Shown piece after piece: positions 13,700 to 21,759 of a DNA stretch of 33,154 bases. The translations under genes were made by a program, and so were the position numbers. Location: the IMG/VR virus record IMGVR_UViG_3300037961_005073, positions 1 through 33,154 of that record. One strand, 5' to 3'. The DNA comes from a virus. Numbering within the stretch: the first letter of the stretch is position 1; each line of letters starts with the position of its first letter. The notes under the pieces are model-generated. The model was given only the letters and a program-made list of their open reading frames with translations. It had not been told where the DNA came from and ran no database searches.

Positions 13700-15846
13700 G
13701 CCACTAGAGAGATAAATTCGCCAAGAACTTTCTTATTTAGTTTCTTAGTTTTCAAACTCTTGACAAATGCAGATTTAATTTTTGCCTTTGTTGCACCATC
13801 ATCAACATCAAACTCAGCATCTTGAGCAAGTGCTGTCGAAGAAAGTCCAAAGTATGCATCATAACCAGATGACTTGATACAGAAAGTTTTCGATTTTTTC
13901 CAATCATTCTGAACCATATCCCTCTCTTTATAATGAGTGCAATGCATACGAATAAATGAGTTTGCATCGCGAGAAGAAATGACACGAATACCAATAAAGT
14001 TTACTTGAGGAAAATTATCCTTCAGATTATTCAAAAGAATATCAGTAAATTCGTGCCAAAGATATCCAACCCTATAAGTTGTTCCCAACTTACGGTCCCT
14101 AATAAATGTCGTGTCGGGGGGGAGACGGCGAACGCCAATGTAAGGCTCTTTATGAGGATTATCAGGTTTAATTTCAACATGGCGAGCAAGATGGTTTGCC
14201 TCACCATCAGTCAAAATAATACACTGAACTTTTTGAAGTTTATTTTCCTTTTGGAACTTAGGAAGAATTTGGTGAAGTGCTATCAGAGTCTCATTTAGCG
14301 GAGTTCCAGAAAGAGACAACTGATCAGCAATAGTATAACCAGTTCCCCAACTAGAAGAATAATATTTTGCAATTCGCCAAATATTAATCATCTGCTCTTC
14401 CAATTCTCGAACAGAAGTCTTACTGGTAAGGATGTTCATCAAGGTAAATTCATCACTGACCCTCAAAAGACCTTCTTTCTTTTCATAGTGAGGCCTAAGA
14501 TTTGCCGGTATGTACCGTTCTTTATCATAATCATAAGTAGAACGATTCCATTCACAAGTAAAAGCATATACATCAAATGGAATATTTGATTTTTTACAAA
14601 ACCAAATCAAATTATAAAGTTGCTTGACAGTATCCAAAAGAACATTAGACATTGAACCTGACCAGTCAAGAATAAACACAAGACCATGATTCTTTCCATC
14701 AGGAATCACAGAAACTTTTTTGAACAAGTCTTCATTGTACTTATAAGTATGCAGTTTAGAAGTATCCAGAACACCTGTACGGGCAGTAGTGGCACGGGCA
14801 TAAGAGTCTGCTGCTTTCTTACACTCAAACTCCTTAACCAGATAATTGACCTCTTTCTGAGCAGAACGTTTGAACTTCACAAACTCTTGATCTGCTGTCT
14901 GAAAAATATTATGCTCAAATCTTTCTTCTTGATATTTAAAGTTCTTAGTAATGGCACGATGAACATCACTATTCTTGGCTATTACTGTTTCAAGATTAAG
15001 TTTAGGAAGTTCAAGATAAGTATTATCAATACCAATCATAGAAGCAAGTTCCTTGAGTTTTTCTTCAAGTTTAGATACGGTACTAACTTCTGGTTCATCA
15101 TCAGAAGAGCCAGTATCGCTGGGTTGTTCTTTTGATTGCTTGGGTTCAGATTGAGATTGTTCAGATTGCTCACCACCACCTTCAGAAGTTTGAGATTCTA
15201 CCTGGGGTTGTTGTTGCTGAGCATCAGATCCACCACCTTGCTGTTGAGCAGGCATCTCAATATCATCAACCTTTTCTTCCTTTTCTTTCTTACAGAACTT
15301 GTAAAGTTCTTCTGCAGCAACCGCAACATCACCAAAAGTCTCACACTCAGAAATCATGTCAATAATTTCCTGCTCTTCCTCAGTAAATTGAATATCAATA
15401 TAGTTTCCAATCTTGAACCAAAGATTTGCACGATCGGCAAGATTCATTTTAGAAACATCTTCTCCTTCCAAAGAGAAAAAATCTTCTTCAGCAAGTTCTT
15501 TATACCCACCATAGAAAGACTTTGCAAGTCCCATATACTTGCGCTTCATTAGTTTTTCAATACGTGCATCCTCAACAATGTTGATGTAGGTGTGAGGAAC
15601 GCTCTTTGGAGGATCTTCATTGGGAGTGAACAACGCATGTCCAACCTCATGGCCAACCAACATGTCATACACAACATTACTTGCCTCATCCCATTGAGGC
15701 AAAGTCAGAACGCGAGTTTGAACATTAAATTGAGCAGTTTCAACACAACGATGCTCAACAACCAAATCCTCAGTAGCAAGCAATTTGGCAAGTTGGGATT
15801 TGATTTCTTGTTTGACTGCCATGTGGTTTGTTTCGTATGTGGCCAT
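13696..15846 (-). CDS. HEXXH metallopeptidase-like protein with C-terminal VWA domain (CobT-like)
   Basis: A 716-aa protein with three parts. Residues 1-180 contain HEVGH at 66-70 and, downstream, NIVEDAR at 89-95, arranged like the HEXXH-plus-Glu zinc site of gluzincin peptidases. Residues about 190-255 are a low-complexity Gln/Ser/Glu-rich linker. The rest holds a von Willebrand A domain with the metal site DWSGS (D394, S396, S398), a later T, and D-G-E in ILTDGEAN. CobT and MoxR-associated VWA proteins share this C-terminal arrangement and are clients or adaptors of the AAA+ partner, here the CobS-like ATPase. Protease activity is inferred from the motif. An internal ATG at 15822 is possible. 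Confidence 0.88.
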   Translation of the reverse strand: MATYETNHMAVKQEIKSQLAKLLATEDLVVEHRCVETAQFNVQTRVLTLPQWDEASNVVYDMLVGHEVGHALFTPNEDPPKSVPHTYINIVEDARIEKLMKRKYMGLAKSFYGGYKELAEEDFFSLEGEDVSKMNLADRANLWFKIGNYIDIQFTEEEQEIIDMISECETFGDVAVAAEELYKFCKKEKEEKVDDIEMPAQQQGGGSDAQQQQPQVESQTSEGGGEQSEQSQSEPKQSKEQPSDTGSSDDEPEVSTVSKLEEKLKELASMIGIDNTYLELPKLNLETVIAKNSDVHRAITKNFKYQEERFEHNIFQTADQEFVKFKRSAQKEVNYLVKEFECKKAADSYARATTARTGVLDTSKLHTYKYNEDLFKKVSVIPDGKNHGLVFILDWSGSMSNVLLDTVKQLYNLIWFCKKSNIPFDVYAFTCEWNRSTYDYDKERYIPANLRPHYEKKEGLLRVSDEFTLMNILTSKTSVRELEEQMINIWRIAKYYSSSWGTGYTIADQLSLSGTPLNETLIALHQILPKFQKENKLQKVQCIILTDGEANHLARHVEIKPDNPHKEPYIGVRRLPPDTTFIRDRKLGTTYRVGYLWHEFTDILLNNLKDNFPQVNFIGIRVISSRDANSFIRMHCTHYKERDMVQNDWKKSKTFCIKSSGYDAYFGLSSTALAQDAEFDVDDGATKAKIKSAFVKSLKTKKLNKKVLGEFISLVA

Positions 15847-15991
15847 AATACGACGAAAGGTCGCCCTGAGGACGACCCATGTGACGCTTTTTGAACTGAC
15901 GGAGTGCTTCTCGCCGTGCTCGCATTGCTTGTGGTTTTAGTTTTCGTTTTTTTTCTTTCTTAGAATGGTGCTTCCAATTTGGGACTTGCAT
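15770..15991 (-). CDS. 73-aa strongly basic ORF overlapping the VWA gene
   Basis: A 73-residue ORF from the ATG at 15991, 14 bases after the gp46 stop. The first half is extremely rich in Lys, Arg and His (NWKHHSKKEKKRKLKPQAMR and ALRQFKKRHMGRP), like ribosomal or nucleic-acid-binding proteins. The last 25 codons overlap the start of the VWA gene in another frame. A gap of about 160 bases would otherwise remain after gp46. No family is recognised and no clear ribosome site is seen, so it may be shorter or not expressed. Confidence 0.5.
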   Translation of the reverse strand: MQVPNWKHHSKKEKKRKLKPQAMRARREALRQFKKRHMGRPQGDLSSYYGHIRNKPHGSQTRNQIPTCQIACY

Positions 15992-16005
15992 TGCTCTTTG
16001 ATGGT

Positions 16006-17718
16006 TCAAGCCACCATATGGGAAAATCCTTTTACTTTCTCAAATTTTATGACACTATCGAATCTGTCATCCATACCAGTTTTGTGGGATATAACAAAAA
16101 TATTAGCATCTTTAACAACATACTTGATAATTTTAAGAAACTCTTCTGTTCCCAATCCATCAAGTGAACTATCAAAGACCTCATCCATAATGAGTAGATT
16201 TGTATTGACAGAGTTCTTCATTCTTGCTACCTCTCTCCAAGTAAACAAGAGTGCTAGATCAATCCTCATCTTTTCTCCTTCACTGAAAGAAGAGTATGAA
16301 AAATTATCATGAATAGGGGACTGGACGGTTTCGTTGAATTCCTCATCAAGTGTGAAGTTAATGTAAAAGTCCATCATTTGAAGATAACGATTGACTTGCT
16401 GATTTATCAGCGGTAGATACTTCTTAATGATTTTGGATTTGACTCCACCGTCTTTAAGCAGACTATACGAAAAATCGTAGTAGTTAATTGTGTCCTTACG
16501 TTGAGCGAGTTCGTCGTATGTAGTTTTTAGGTTTTCGTTAAAAGAAGCTAACTTTTCATGTTCAATATTTCTATTTGCAAGTTGTTCGGTAGTTCTTTGA
16601 ATTTCCGATTCCAAATCTCTGATTTGTCGTTGACATCCAGAGATCTGAGTATTGTTCTTAGAAATGCCATGAGTTAAAGAAGTAATCTCCTTACTTAAGG
16701 ATAAAAATTGACGCTCTCGCTCTTCCTCCTTATTAATTGCCTCCTCCAGTTCTTTATAACCAGATTGCAACTCCTTTGCTTTATTTTGAGCGTCGTTAAT
16801 TTTATTTATCCTAAAGTCTTCTTCAATAGACTGTGTGCAGGTGGGGCAGACCGTATTCTCTGTGAAAAATTTATGTTCCTTAGTAATAGTTGATACTTTG
16901 TTAGAAATCTTACCCTTGAGATTACCAAGTGTGCGAAGTTTTTCAGTGGCACCAGTATATGAATTCAATACTTTATTAAAATCGTCAATCTCTTCTACAA
17001 TTTTAATATTCTCATGCATCAGATCATTCTCTTCATTTAGAAGATCTTGAATCTTGGTTTCTTTTTGTTTGATATTTTCCTTTCCACGACTTTCAAGCTC
17101 ATCCATAAAGTTCTCTTGCATTTGAACTTTATCAATCAAAGATTCTTTCTTAAGAGTCAGAACTTTAATCTCATCTTTTATGGAACGAATCTTTTCTTTC
17201 ATCAAACTATTCATTGAAGAGAAGATACGAATATCAAGAAGATCTTCAATAACATCACGACGATTAGCAGCAGACAATTGCATAAAAGGAACAAATGTGC
17301 TGCTACCCAGAATCACAATCTGAGTAAAGGACTTATAGTTCATCTTCAGAACATTTTGCTCAAACCATTTTTGCTGGTCAATAGCAGAAGCTGATTGATC
17401 TAAAGAAGATTCATTTCTCCAAATTTGAAATACTGTAGGTTTAATTCCTCTGACAATTTTCCACTTAATTTTTCCTATGGAAAATTCAACTTCAACAACA
17501 CAATCTTTTTCATTTACACTATTGATAAGTTGTGGTTTATTAATCTTACGAAAAGGTTTCCCAAAAAGAGCAAACGTGAGGGCATCAAGAACTGTACTTT
17601 TACCAGCACCATTTGAACCTACAATCAGATTGGTTTTATTTTCAACAAAATTAATTTCAGTAAATTGATTTCCAGTAGAAAGAAAATTTTTCCAACGAAC
17701 TTTTTCAAATAAAATCAT
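16006..17718 (-). CDS. 46: gp46 recombination endonuclease subunit (Rad50/SbcC-like)
   Basis: gp46 is the SMC-type ATPase that, with the gp47 nuclease, resects DNA ends for recombination-dependent replication. Walker A GSNGAGKS is at about 36-43 counted from the upstream in-frame codon, the zinc hook CPTC near 293-296 between two coiled-coil arms, the ABC signature SFSEGEK near the C-terminus, and Walker B LLIMDEVFDSSLDG beyond it. The 570-aa length is close to T4 gp46 (560). The ATG at 17718 is chosen over a TTG two codons earlier. It overlaps the end of the preceding DUF3110-like gene by 14 bases. Confidence 0.96.
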   Translation of the reverse strand: MILFEKVRWKNFLSTGNQFTEINFVENKTNLIVGSNGAGKSTVLDALTFALFGKPFRKINKPQLINSVNEKDCVVEVEFSIGKIKWKIVRGIKPTVFQIWRNESSLDQSASAIDQQKWFEQNVLKMNYKSFTQIVILGSSTFVPFMQLSAANRRDVIEDLLDIRIFSSMNSLMKEKIRSIKDEIKVLTLKKESLIDKVQMQENFMDELESRGKENIKQKETKIQDLLNEENDLMHENIKIVEEIDDFNKVLNSYTGATEKLRTLGNLKGKISNKVSTITKEHKFFTENTVCPTCTQSIEEDFRINKINDAQNKAKELQSGYKELEEAINKEEERERQFLSLSKEITSLTHGISKNNTQISGCQRQIRDLESEIQRTTEQLANRNIEHEKLASFNENLKTTYDELAQRKDTINYYDFSYSLLKDGGVKSKIIKKYLPLINQQVNRYLQMMDFYINFTLDEEFNETVQSPIHDNFSYSSFSEGEKMRIDLALLFTWREVARMKNSVNTNLLIMDEVFDSSLDGLGTEEFLKIIKYVVKDANIFVISHKTGMDDRFDSVIKFEKVKGFSHMVA

Positions 17719-17977
17719 GTTCAATTTCAGGTGGAATTACAATGTCATTTTTTGTGATTATGGTATACAAATACCCATGAAGTTCACAAGCTTTTATCAT
17801 AATATCATCATCAATCTCAAGAATATGCATATCGTCACATCCAGATTCTTCTAGCATCATGGCATATCTTGTTGCATCATCTTCTTCTTCAAACAAATAA
17901 AGAATTTGTTCACCCTCACTATTAGATACTGAATATGCACCGTCAGTCTCTTTACCGTCTAAAGTAAGAATAAACAT
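17705..17977 (-). CDS. DUF3110-like protein between gp47 and gp46
   Basis: A 90-aa acidic protein. Its layout, a short N-terminal strand MFILTLDGKETDGAYSV, the segment YLFEEEDDATRYAMMLEE, and a later stretch with I-x-x-C-x-x-x-GY followed by P, resembles DUF3110, a small domain common in cyanobacteria (pattern FE-x-EEDA-x-RYA-x-LLE). No catalytic residues are evident. The gene separates the two subunits of the 46/47 nuclease and overlaps gp46 by 14 bases. If the match is right it may be of host origin and modulate the nuclease, but both are inferences. Confidence 0.7.
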   Translation of the reverse strand: MFILTLDGKETDGAYSVSNSEGEQILYLFEEEDDATRYAMMLEESGCDDMHILEIDDDIMIKACELHGYLYTIITKNDIVIPPEIEHDFI

Positions 17978-17978
17978 A

Positions 17979-19019
17979 TTAGATTAACTCGCACGCTTCT
18001 TGGTATACCTCTTGCATCATTTTTTGAATGATAGATTTGTCAAGAGATATTTCCGCTTCTTCAATATATCTATTCAGGATTGAAAGAGTATCTTCCGATT
18101 CAAATGGTTGAAAATCTTCTGATTCTTGAATTTGAAAATTCTCTACAATTTTAAGTTCATGGATGTTAGAAGCATACAACTTATCAATAAACTTCTCAAA
18201 CTTTTTGATGTCAGTTTTTTTACGAACAATGACTCTGACAATTTTATTTTCATACTCTCTGGAGTCAAAAGTCTGATAATCAGTATCTTCGTAGTAGATA
18301 TTATAGAATAGCCTATATGGATTATCTACTGGAGTATGTTCAAGAGTCTCTGTATTAAAGATGGTGAATCCTCTCCGATCACCAACATCCGACCAGAACA
18401 TTTCGTATGGATTTCCCAAGTAGAAGATCCGTCCATCATCCGATCGAGTGTGGTAGTGACCGCTGAAGACCTTGGTGAACTTTGAATATAACTCGCTCGT
18501 ATGACCATGATCCATGATGATCTGCTTATTAACTCTAAATCCTTGGAGCTCAAGGTGCCCCATCGCGCAGTGGCAATCTGAATTTTGAATAAATCTGAAA
18601 GTATTTTCCTCATTTTCATTATTGATCCAGGGAATGAATAGTATATCTAGTCCACCAATCGTAACTTCTGATGCAGCATCATAAACATATACATTATCAT
18701 ACTCCCGAAGAAGAAGGTCTACTGCATTTACCTTATTAGTATTCTTATAGTATGCAGTATGATTACCCACAATAGTATGGACTGTGATACCCATATCTTT
18801 TAGGCGATCATAATAGTTATCCTTTGCCCATGCGAGTGCAGAGAAGTCAATACCCTTTCGACTATCAAAAGTATCTCCCATATCAATCACAGTGGTGATG
18901 CCTTCTTTCTCAAGGTATGGGAAGAAAACATTATTGTAGAACTCTAAGAAATAGTCATGAAAAATCTTAGAGTTCTTACGACACCCAAAGTGTTGATCAG
19001 TAATGATTGCGACTTTCAT
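17979..19019 (-). CDS. 47: gp47 recombination nuclease subunit (Mre11/SbcD-like)
   Basis: The metallophosphoesterase partner of gp46. Numbered from the ATG at 19019: motif I D8 and H10 (ITDQHFG), motif II in VIDMGDTFDSR with D46/D49, motif III GNH at 85-87, then CAMGHLEL and FSGHYHTR for the remaining metal ligands. All ligands are present, so the 346-aa protein should be an active nuclease. T4 gp47 is 339 aa. The ATG overlaps the gp55 stop as TGATG; a TTG one codon earlier is ignored. Confidence 0.96.
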   Translation of the reverse strand: MKVAIITDQHFGCRKNSKIFHDYFLEFYNNVFFPYLEKEGITTVIDMGDTFDSRKGIDFSALAWAKDNYYDRLKDMGITVHTIVGNHTAYYKNTNKVNAVDLLLREYDNVYVYDAASEVTIGGLDILFIPWINNENEENTFRFIQNSDCHCAMGHLELQGFRVNKQIIMDHGHTSELYSKFTKVFSGHYHTRSDDGRIFYLGNPYEMFWSDVGDRRGFTIFNTETLEHTPVDNPYRLFYNIYYEDTDYQTFDSREYENKIVRVIVRKKTDIKKFEKFIDKLYASNIHELKIVENFQIQESEDFQPFESEDTLSILNRYIEEAEISLDKSIIQKMMQEVYQEACELI

Positions 19020-19558
19020 CAATTACGAAGTTTGGAATGCACGGCATCTTTGATGCTATTATAGTCGGAATAGTTTGATCCGTCAAGAGTATTGCTGTCA
19101 TTGAATACCTCAGAATATCCTGTCTTCTCAAGAATTTTATTTTTAATTTCTAATTGACGCTTCTCTTTTTGGATCCTGCGGAGAAACGCATAATGAATGA
19201 TCTGCGTAAAGTAAGCAAAAGGATTTTGGGATTTCTCAGGATTAAAATTATGAATGTACTGAACGCAATTTTCGATTCCATCAGAGATCATGTCCTCCTT
19301 AAACATGTAGTTCACAAAGTTGGGCTTGAAGGACAAGTGATTTGCGATCTTCAAGAAACACTCACCAATATAGCGTGGAATTGGTGGTTTTGTATCCCAT
19401 CTTGAAGCTCTATCATCTTTTGTAGGTTCTCTACCATATTTTTTAATAAACGCAATCTCAACTTCTTCGCGATACTTAGTTATAGCCGCAAGGAATTCTT
19501 TATTGTTGACATAATGCTCGGACCTTTTTCTTTTGGCCATAACTGCTGTTGAAATCAT
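19019..19558 (-). CDS. 55: gp55 late-transcription sigma factor
   Basis: gp55 is the minimal sigma factor that directs host RNA polymerase to TATAAATA late promoters. The 179-aa protein (T4: 185) shares YVNNKEF near the N-terminus, the region-2-like segment FKEDMISDGIENCVQYIHNF and NPFAYFTQIIHYAFLRRIQKEK with T4 gp55. The start at 19558 gives a six-residue leader before a second ATG at 19540; either may be used and no strong ribosome site is seen for the first. A host-type promoter and palindromes lie directly upstream, and numerous late boxes elsewhere in the window are its likely targets. Confidence 0.95.
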   Translation of the reverse strand: MISTAVMAKRKRSEHYVNNKEFLAAITKYREEVEIAFIKKYGREPTKDDRASRWDTKPPIPRYIGECFLKIANHLSFKPNFVNYMFKEDMISDGIENCVQYIHNFNPEKSQNPFAYFTQIIHYAFLRRIQKEKRQLEIKNKILEKTGYSEVFNDSNTLDGSNYSDYNSIKDAVHSKLRN

Positions 19559-19577
19559 AAGTTATTATCATAATTAT

Positions 19578-19605
19578 GTATAGATTATACCATTTAAATC
19601 TATAC
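19578..19605 (-). promoter_or_regulatory. operator-like inverted repeat over the gp55 promoter
   Basis: Perfect 9-base arms GTATAGATT and AATCTATAC separated by 10 bases. The repeat spans the -10 hexamer and most of the spacer of the promoter, a usual place for a repressor site. No repressor is identified. Confidence 0.5.
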
Positions 19606-19612
19606 TTGACAA
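19584..19612 (-). promoter_or_regulatory. sigma70-type promoter upstream of gp55
   Basis: The minus strand has TTGTCA, exactly 17 bases, then TATAAT, close to the host housekeeping consensus and the best such promoter in the window. The -35 lies inside the odd palindrome TACTTGACAAGTA (19603-19615). It would start transcription about 20 bases above the gp55 ATG and probably drives the early operon down to the regA terminator. Confidence 0.75.
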
Positions 19613-19660
19613 GTACTCAACTTCTTAGTAGAATGACTCTGTTAGGGTTGAAGAGAAAGT

Positions 19661-20053
19661 TTAGCTACTCTTAAATATCTTCTCTAAGATTTCTTTAGCA
19701 TCATTGACATTAGAAATATATCCCATTTTTCTATCTAATTTAGACTGATTGTTTTTTTCTTTATCAGTTTGTCTAGTAAAATTTTGATGTAACATAATCA
19801 TTTCAAGATCTGATGACTCATTCATAATTAATATGTCATTGATGTTAACTACGAACATATCATCAGTTGTTGTTTTTAACCAAGGTTCTATAGAGTAACC
19901 AACAACACCTGCTCTATTTTTAATTTGAGAAACAACAATGGGATTTGACACTATAATCATAGTATCATGTTCTTCTTCAGAAGCAGCTATTTTTGCAAAT
20001 ATCTCTTCACCATTTTTTAGTTTTATTGTTGCATAAAAATCATCTTCTATCAT
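19661..20053 (-). CDS. Sm-like small protein, copy C
   Basis: A 130-aa member of the four-copy family. It shows IKLKNGEEIFAKI, a strand ending SNPIVV, the EPW motif, and strands DMFVVNINDILIMNE, like the proteins at 8512-8799 and 5014-5376. It then continues with about 40 residues of charged helical tail (QTDKEKNNQSKLDRK and on) absent from the others. The ATG lies 14 bases inside the end of uvsW. It sits before the gp55 promoter without a terminator between. The Sm-like, RNA-binding interpretation is inference. Confidence 0.75.
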   Translation of the reverse strand: MIEDDFYATIKLKNGEEIFAKIAASEEEHDTMIIVSNPIVVSQIKNRAGVVGYSIEPWLKTTTDDMFVVNINDILIMNESSDLEMIMLHQNFTRQTDKEKNNQSKLDRKMGYISNVNDAKEILEKIFKSS

Positions 20054-21527
20054 TTGATTTTAACTGTATAGTGACTATTTCATAATTAAACTTTTCTTCA
20101 TTGTAGATTTTAATACGTTCTATAAAATGATTTAAAGTATAATTTCGTCTTGATTTAGTTGAACAATCGTCAGAAATGTCATAGAGGACTGCTTTAGTTT
20201 TATCTTTTCCTTTTCTAAGTACTCTTCCAATTGATTGTAAATTTCTAACTCTTGACTTACTGGGTGAAGCAAAGATAACGTTATGGAGCTTCTTAATATT
20301 AATACCTGTAGAAAAAGTTCCATAAGAGGCAACAATGATTGCGTTGTTTTCTCTTTCTGTAATTTCTCTAACTAATTCTCTTTCTTCAGCATCTACTCCG
20401 CCATGTACAAAAAATACTTTATGGTCATCTCGCTTGTTATTATTTATCTTTTCATAGAGTATTGCTCCATGTGCTTCGACACGACTAAAAAGAACAAGTG
20501 TGTTACCTTTAAGATCTAATGTAAGATTTGTAATAAATTTGTTTCTTTGTTCGTGTGAAATAAGATATTCAATCTCATCATTATATGTTTCAAATGTTTG
20601 TGGTGCATGTTTGAGAACAAGACACTGAATATCAAGTTGTGACAAGTGTCCCTGCCTCATCAACTCATCAGTTCTTGTCACTTTATATGATGGTCCAAAG
20701 AGGCCCTCAAGTACCCACTTATGAGTTTGTGTCCCATCTAATGTTCCAGTAAAACCAAATCTGTACTTAGCATGATGAAGTTTAGTCATAATCTGAATTA
20801 ATGATTTAGACTTGAATAAATGTGCTTCATCACCTATAATTACACCATAGTCTTCAAAAAAAGAACGTTCTAGTTTATATACAGACTGCCAAGTAGTGAT
20901 AGTCACTGGAGCATTATTACTTTTTTCACGACCAGAATATATACGATGACAATATGACTCAGCGTCCCAACCATAATCAAGAAAATCTTTATACATCTGT
21001 TCTACAAGAGATGTCGTCGGAACAACTAAGAGAATTTTTTGTCCTTTGTCAACGTAGTATCTTACGAGAGAATAGATCATCAACGATTTGCCAGAAGCAG
21101 TGGGAGATATCAATAGTTTTCTATTATGCTTTAGGGCACCATATACTCCCTCAATTTGATACTTCCTGGGAGTATGGGCACAAATGGAATGCATATAATC
21201 CTTGACACCCTCCATAGAGATTAAATCATTCTCTTCATAAGGAGTGCCATAAAACTTATTATCTTCAAACTTATAAGTATATCCGTATTGCTTACAGAAA
21301 TTGACAATCTTATCTAACAAGCCAACATAAATTTGCTTGGAACGCATATCGTAGAGATGAATCTCTCCGTTCCAGTTTCTACCACGGTACTGTGGCATAA
21401 ATTTTGCATTAGGAACCTCAAACTTAAAGTGATCTCTAAGTTCGTATTCAATATGAGGTTCAGTATTAATCTTTAAAAATACTTCGTTGGATTTTGATAT
21501 AACAAGATTTGCACTAGTGTCAATCAC
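20040..21527 (-). CDS. uvsW: UvsW RNA-DNA/DNA helicase
   Basis: UvsW is an SF2 helicase that unwinds R-loops and branched recombination intermediates, and in T4 it switches replication from origin- to recombination-dependent mode. Motif I is PTASGKS at 142-148, motif II DEAH at 233-236, motif III TGTLDG follows, and motif VI is QSIGRVLRKG near the end. The 495-aa length is close to T4 UvsW. The first usable in-frame start is a GTG at 21527; the overlapping ATG is out of frame. A late-type box AATAAATA lies 21 bases upstream, in line with the late expression of T4 uvsW. Confidence 0.95.
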   Translation of the reverse strand: MIDTSANLVISKSNEVFLKINTEPHIEYELRDHFKFEVPNAKFMPQYRGRNWNGEIHLYDMRSKQIYVGLLDKIVNFCKQYGYTYKFEDNKFYGTPYEENDLISMEGVKDYMHSICAHTPRKYQIEGVYGALKHNRKLLISPTASGKSLMIYSLVRYYVDKGQKILLVVPTTSLVEQMYKDFLDYGWDAESYCHRIYSGREKSNNAPVTITTWQSVYKLERSFFEDYGVIIGDEAHLFKSKSLIQIMTKLHHAKYRFGFTGTLDGTQTHKWVLEGLFGPSYKVTRTDELMRQGHLSQLDIQCLVLKHAPQTFETYNDEIEYLISHEQRNKFITNLTLDLKGNTLVLFSRVEAHGAILYEKINNNKRDDHKVFFVHGGVDAEERELVREITERENNAIIVASYGTFSTGINIKKLHNVIFASPSKSRVRNLQSIGRVLRKGKDKTKAVLYDISDDCSTKSRRNYTLNHFIERIKIYNEEKFNYEIVTIQLKSNDRR

Positions 21528-21548
21528 ATAGATCCATTCATCTACGAA

Positions 21549-21556
21549 TATTTATT
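21549..21556 (-). promoter_or_regulatory. late-type promoter AATAAATA (uvsW)
   Basis: A one-base variant of TATAAATA, 21 bases above the uvsW GTG and overlapping the stop of the preceding gene. T4 uvsW is also late-expressed, which supports it. Confidence 0.5.
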
Positions 21557-21737
21557 ACATATTAGTAAACCTATGTTCAAGAACAATTCTATAGAAATGA
21601 TCTCGCATAGCAAGTAAATCTTCCTGCTCTACAGGATCTCCACCAGACCATTTTTCACATGCCTGAGTAAGTCCCGTATGAATAACACGGACTGCTTCTA
21701 TTGGTAGTTCTAAATGATAATAATCTTGTTCTTCCAT
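21555..21737 (-). CDS. 60-aa protein, paralogue of its upstream neighbour
   Basis: A 60-residue acidic helical protein. It aligns with the 65-aa protein just upstream: a D/E-rich start, L-x-I-E near 10-14, W-x-G in the middle, (V/M)EQE-x-L, and a closing YR-x-(V/I)LEH-(R/K)F. The pair clearly comes from a tandem duplication, now strongly diverged. A GAGG ribosome site precedes the ATG. No known domain is recognised. It lies between uvsY and uvsW, so a link to recombination is possible. Confidence 0.72.
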   Translation of the reverse strand: MEEQDYYHLELPIEAVRVIHTGLTQACEKWSGGDPVEQEDLLAMRDHFYRIVLEHRFTNM

Positions 21738-21759
21738 AGATTAATTTACCTCTATGTAT

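Noticed and set aside
12388-15846. Cobalamin (B12) biosynthesis operon
   Set aside because: Only CobS- and CobT-like genes are present. No CobN or other B12 gene is visible, and the HEXXH domain is not expected in a chelatase, so an AAA+/VWA remodelling pair is the safer reading.
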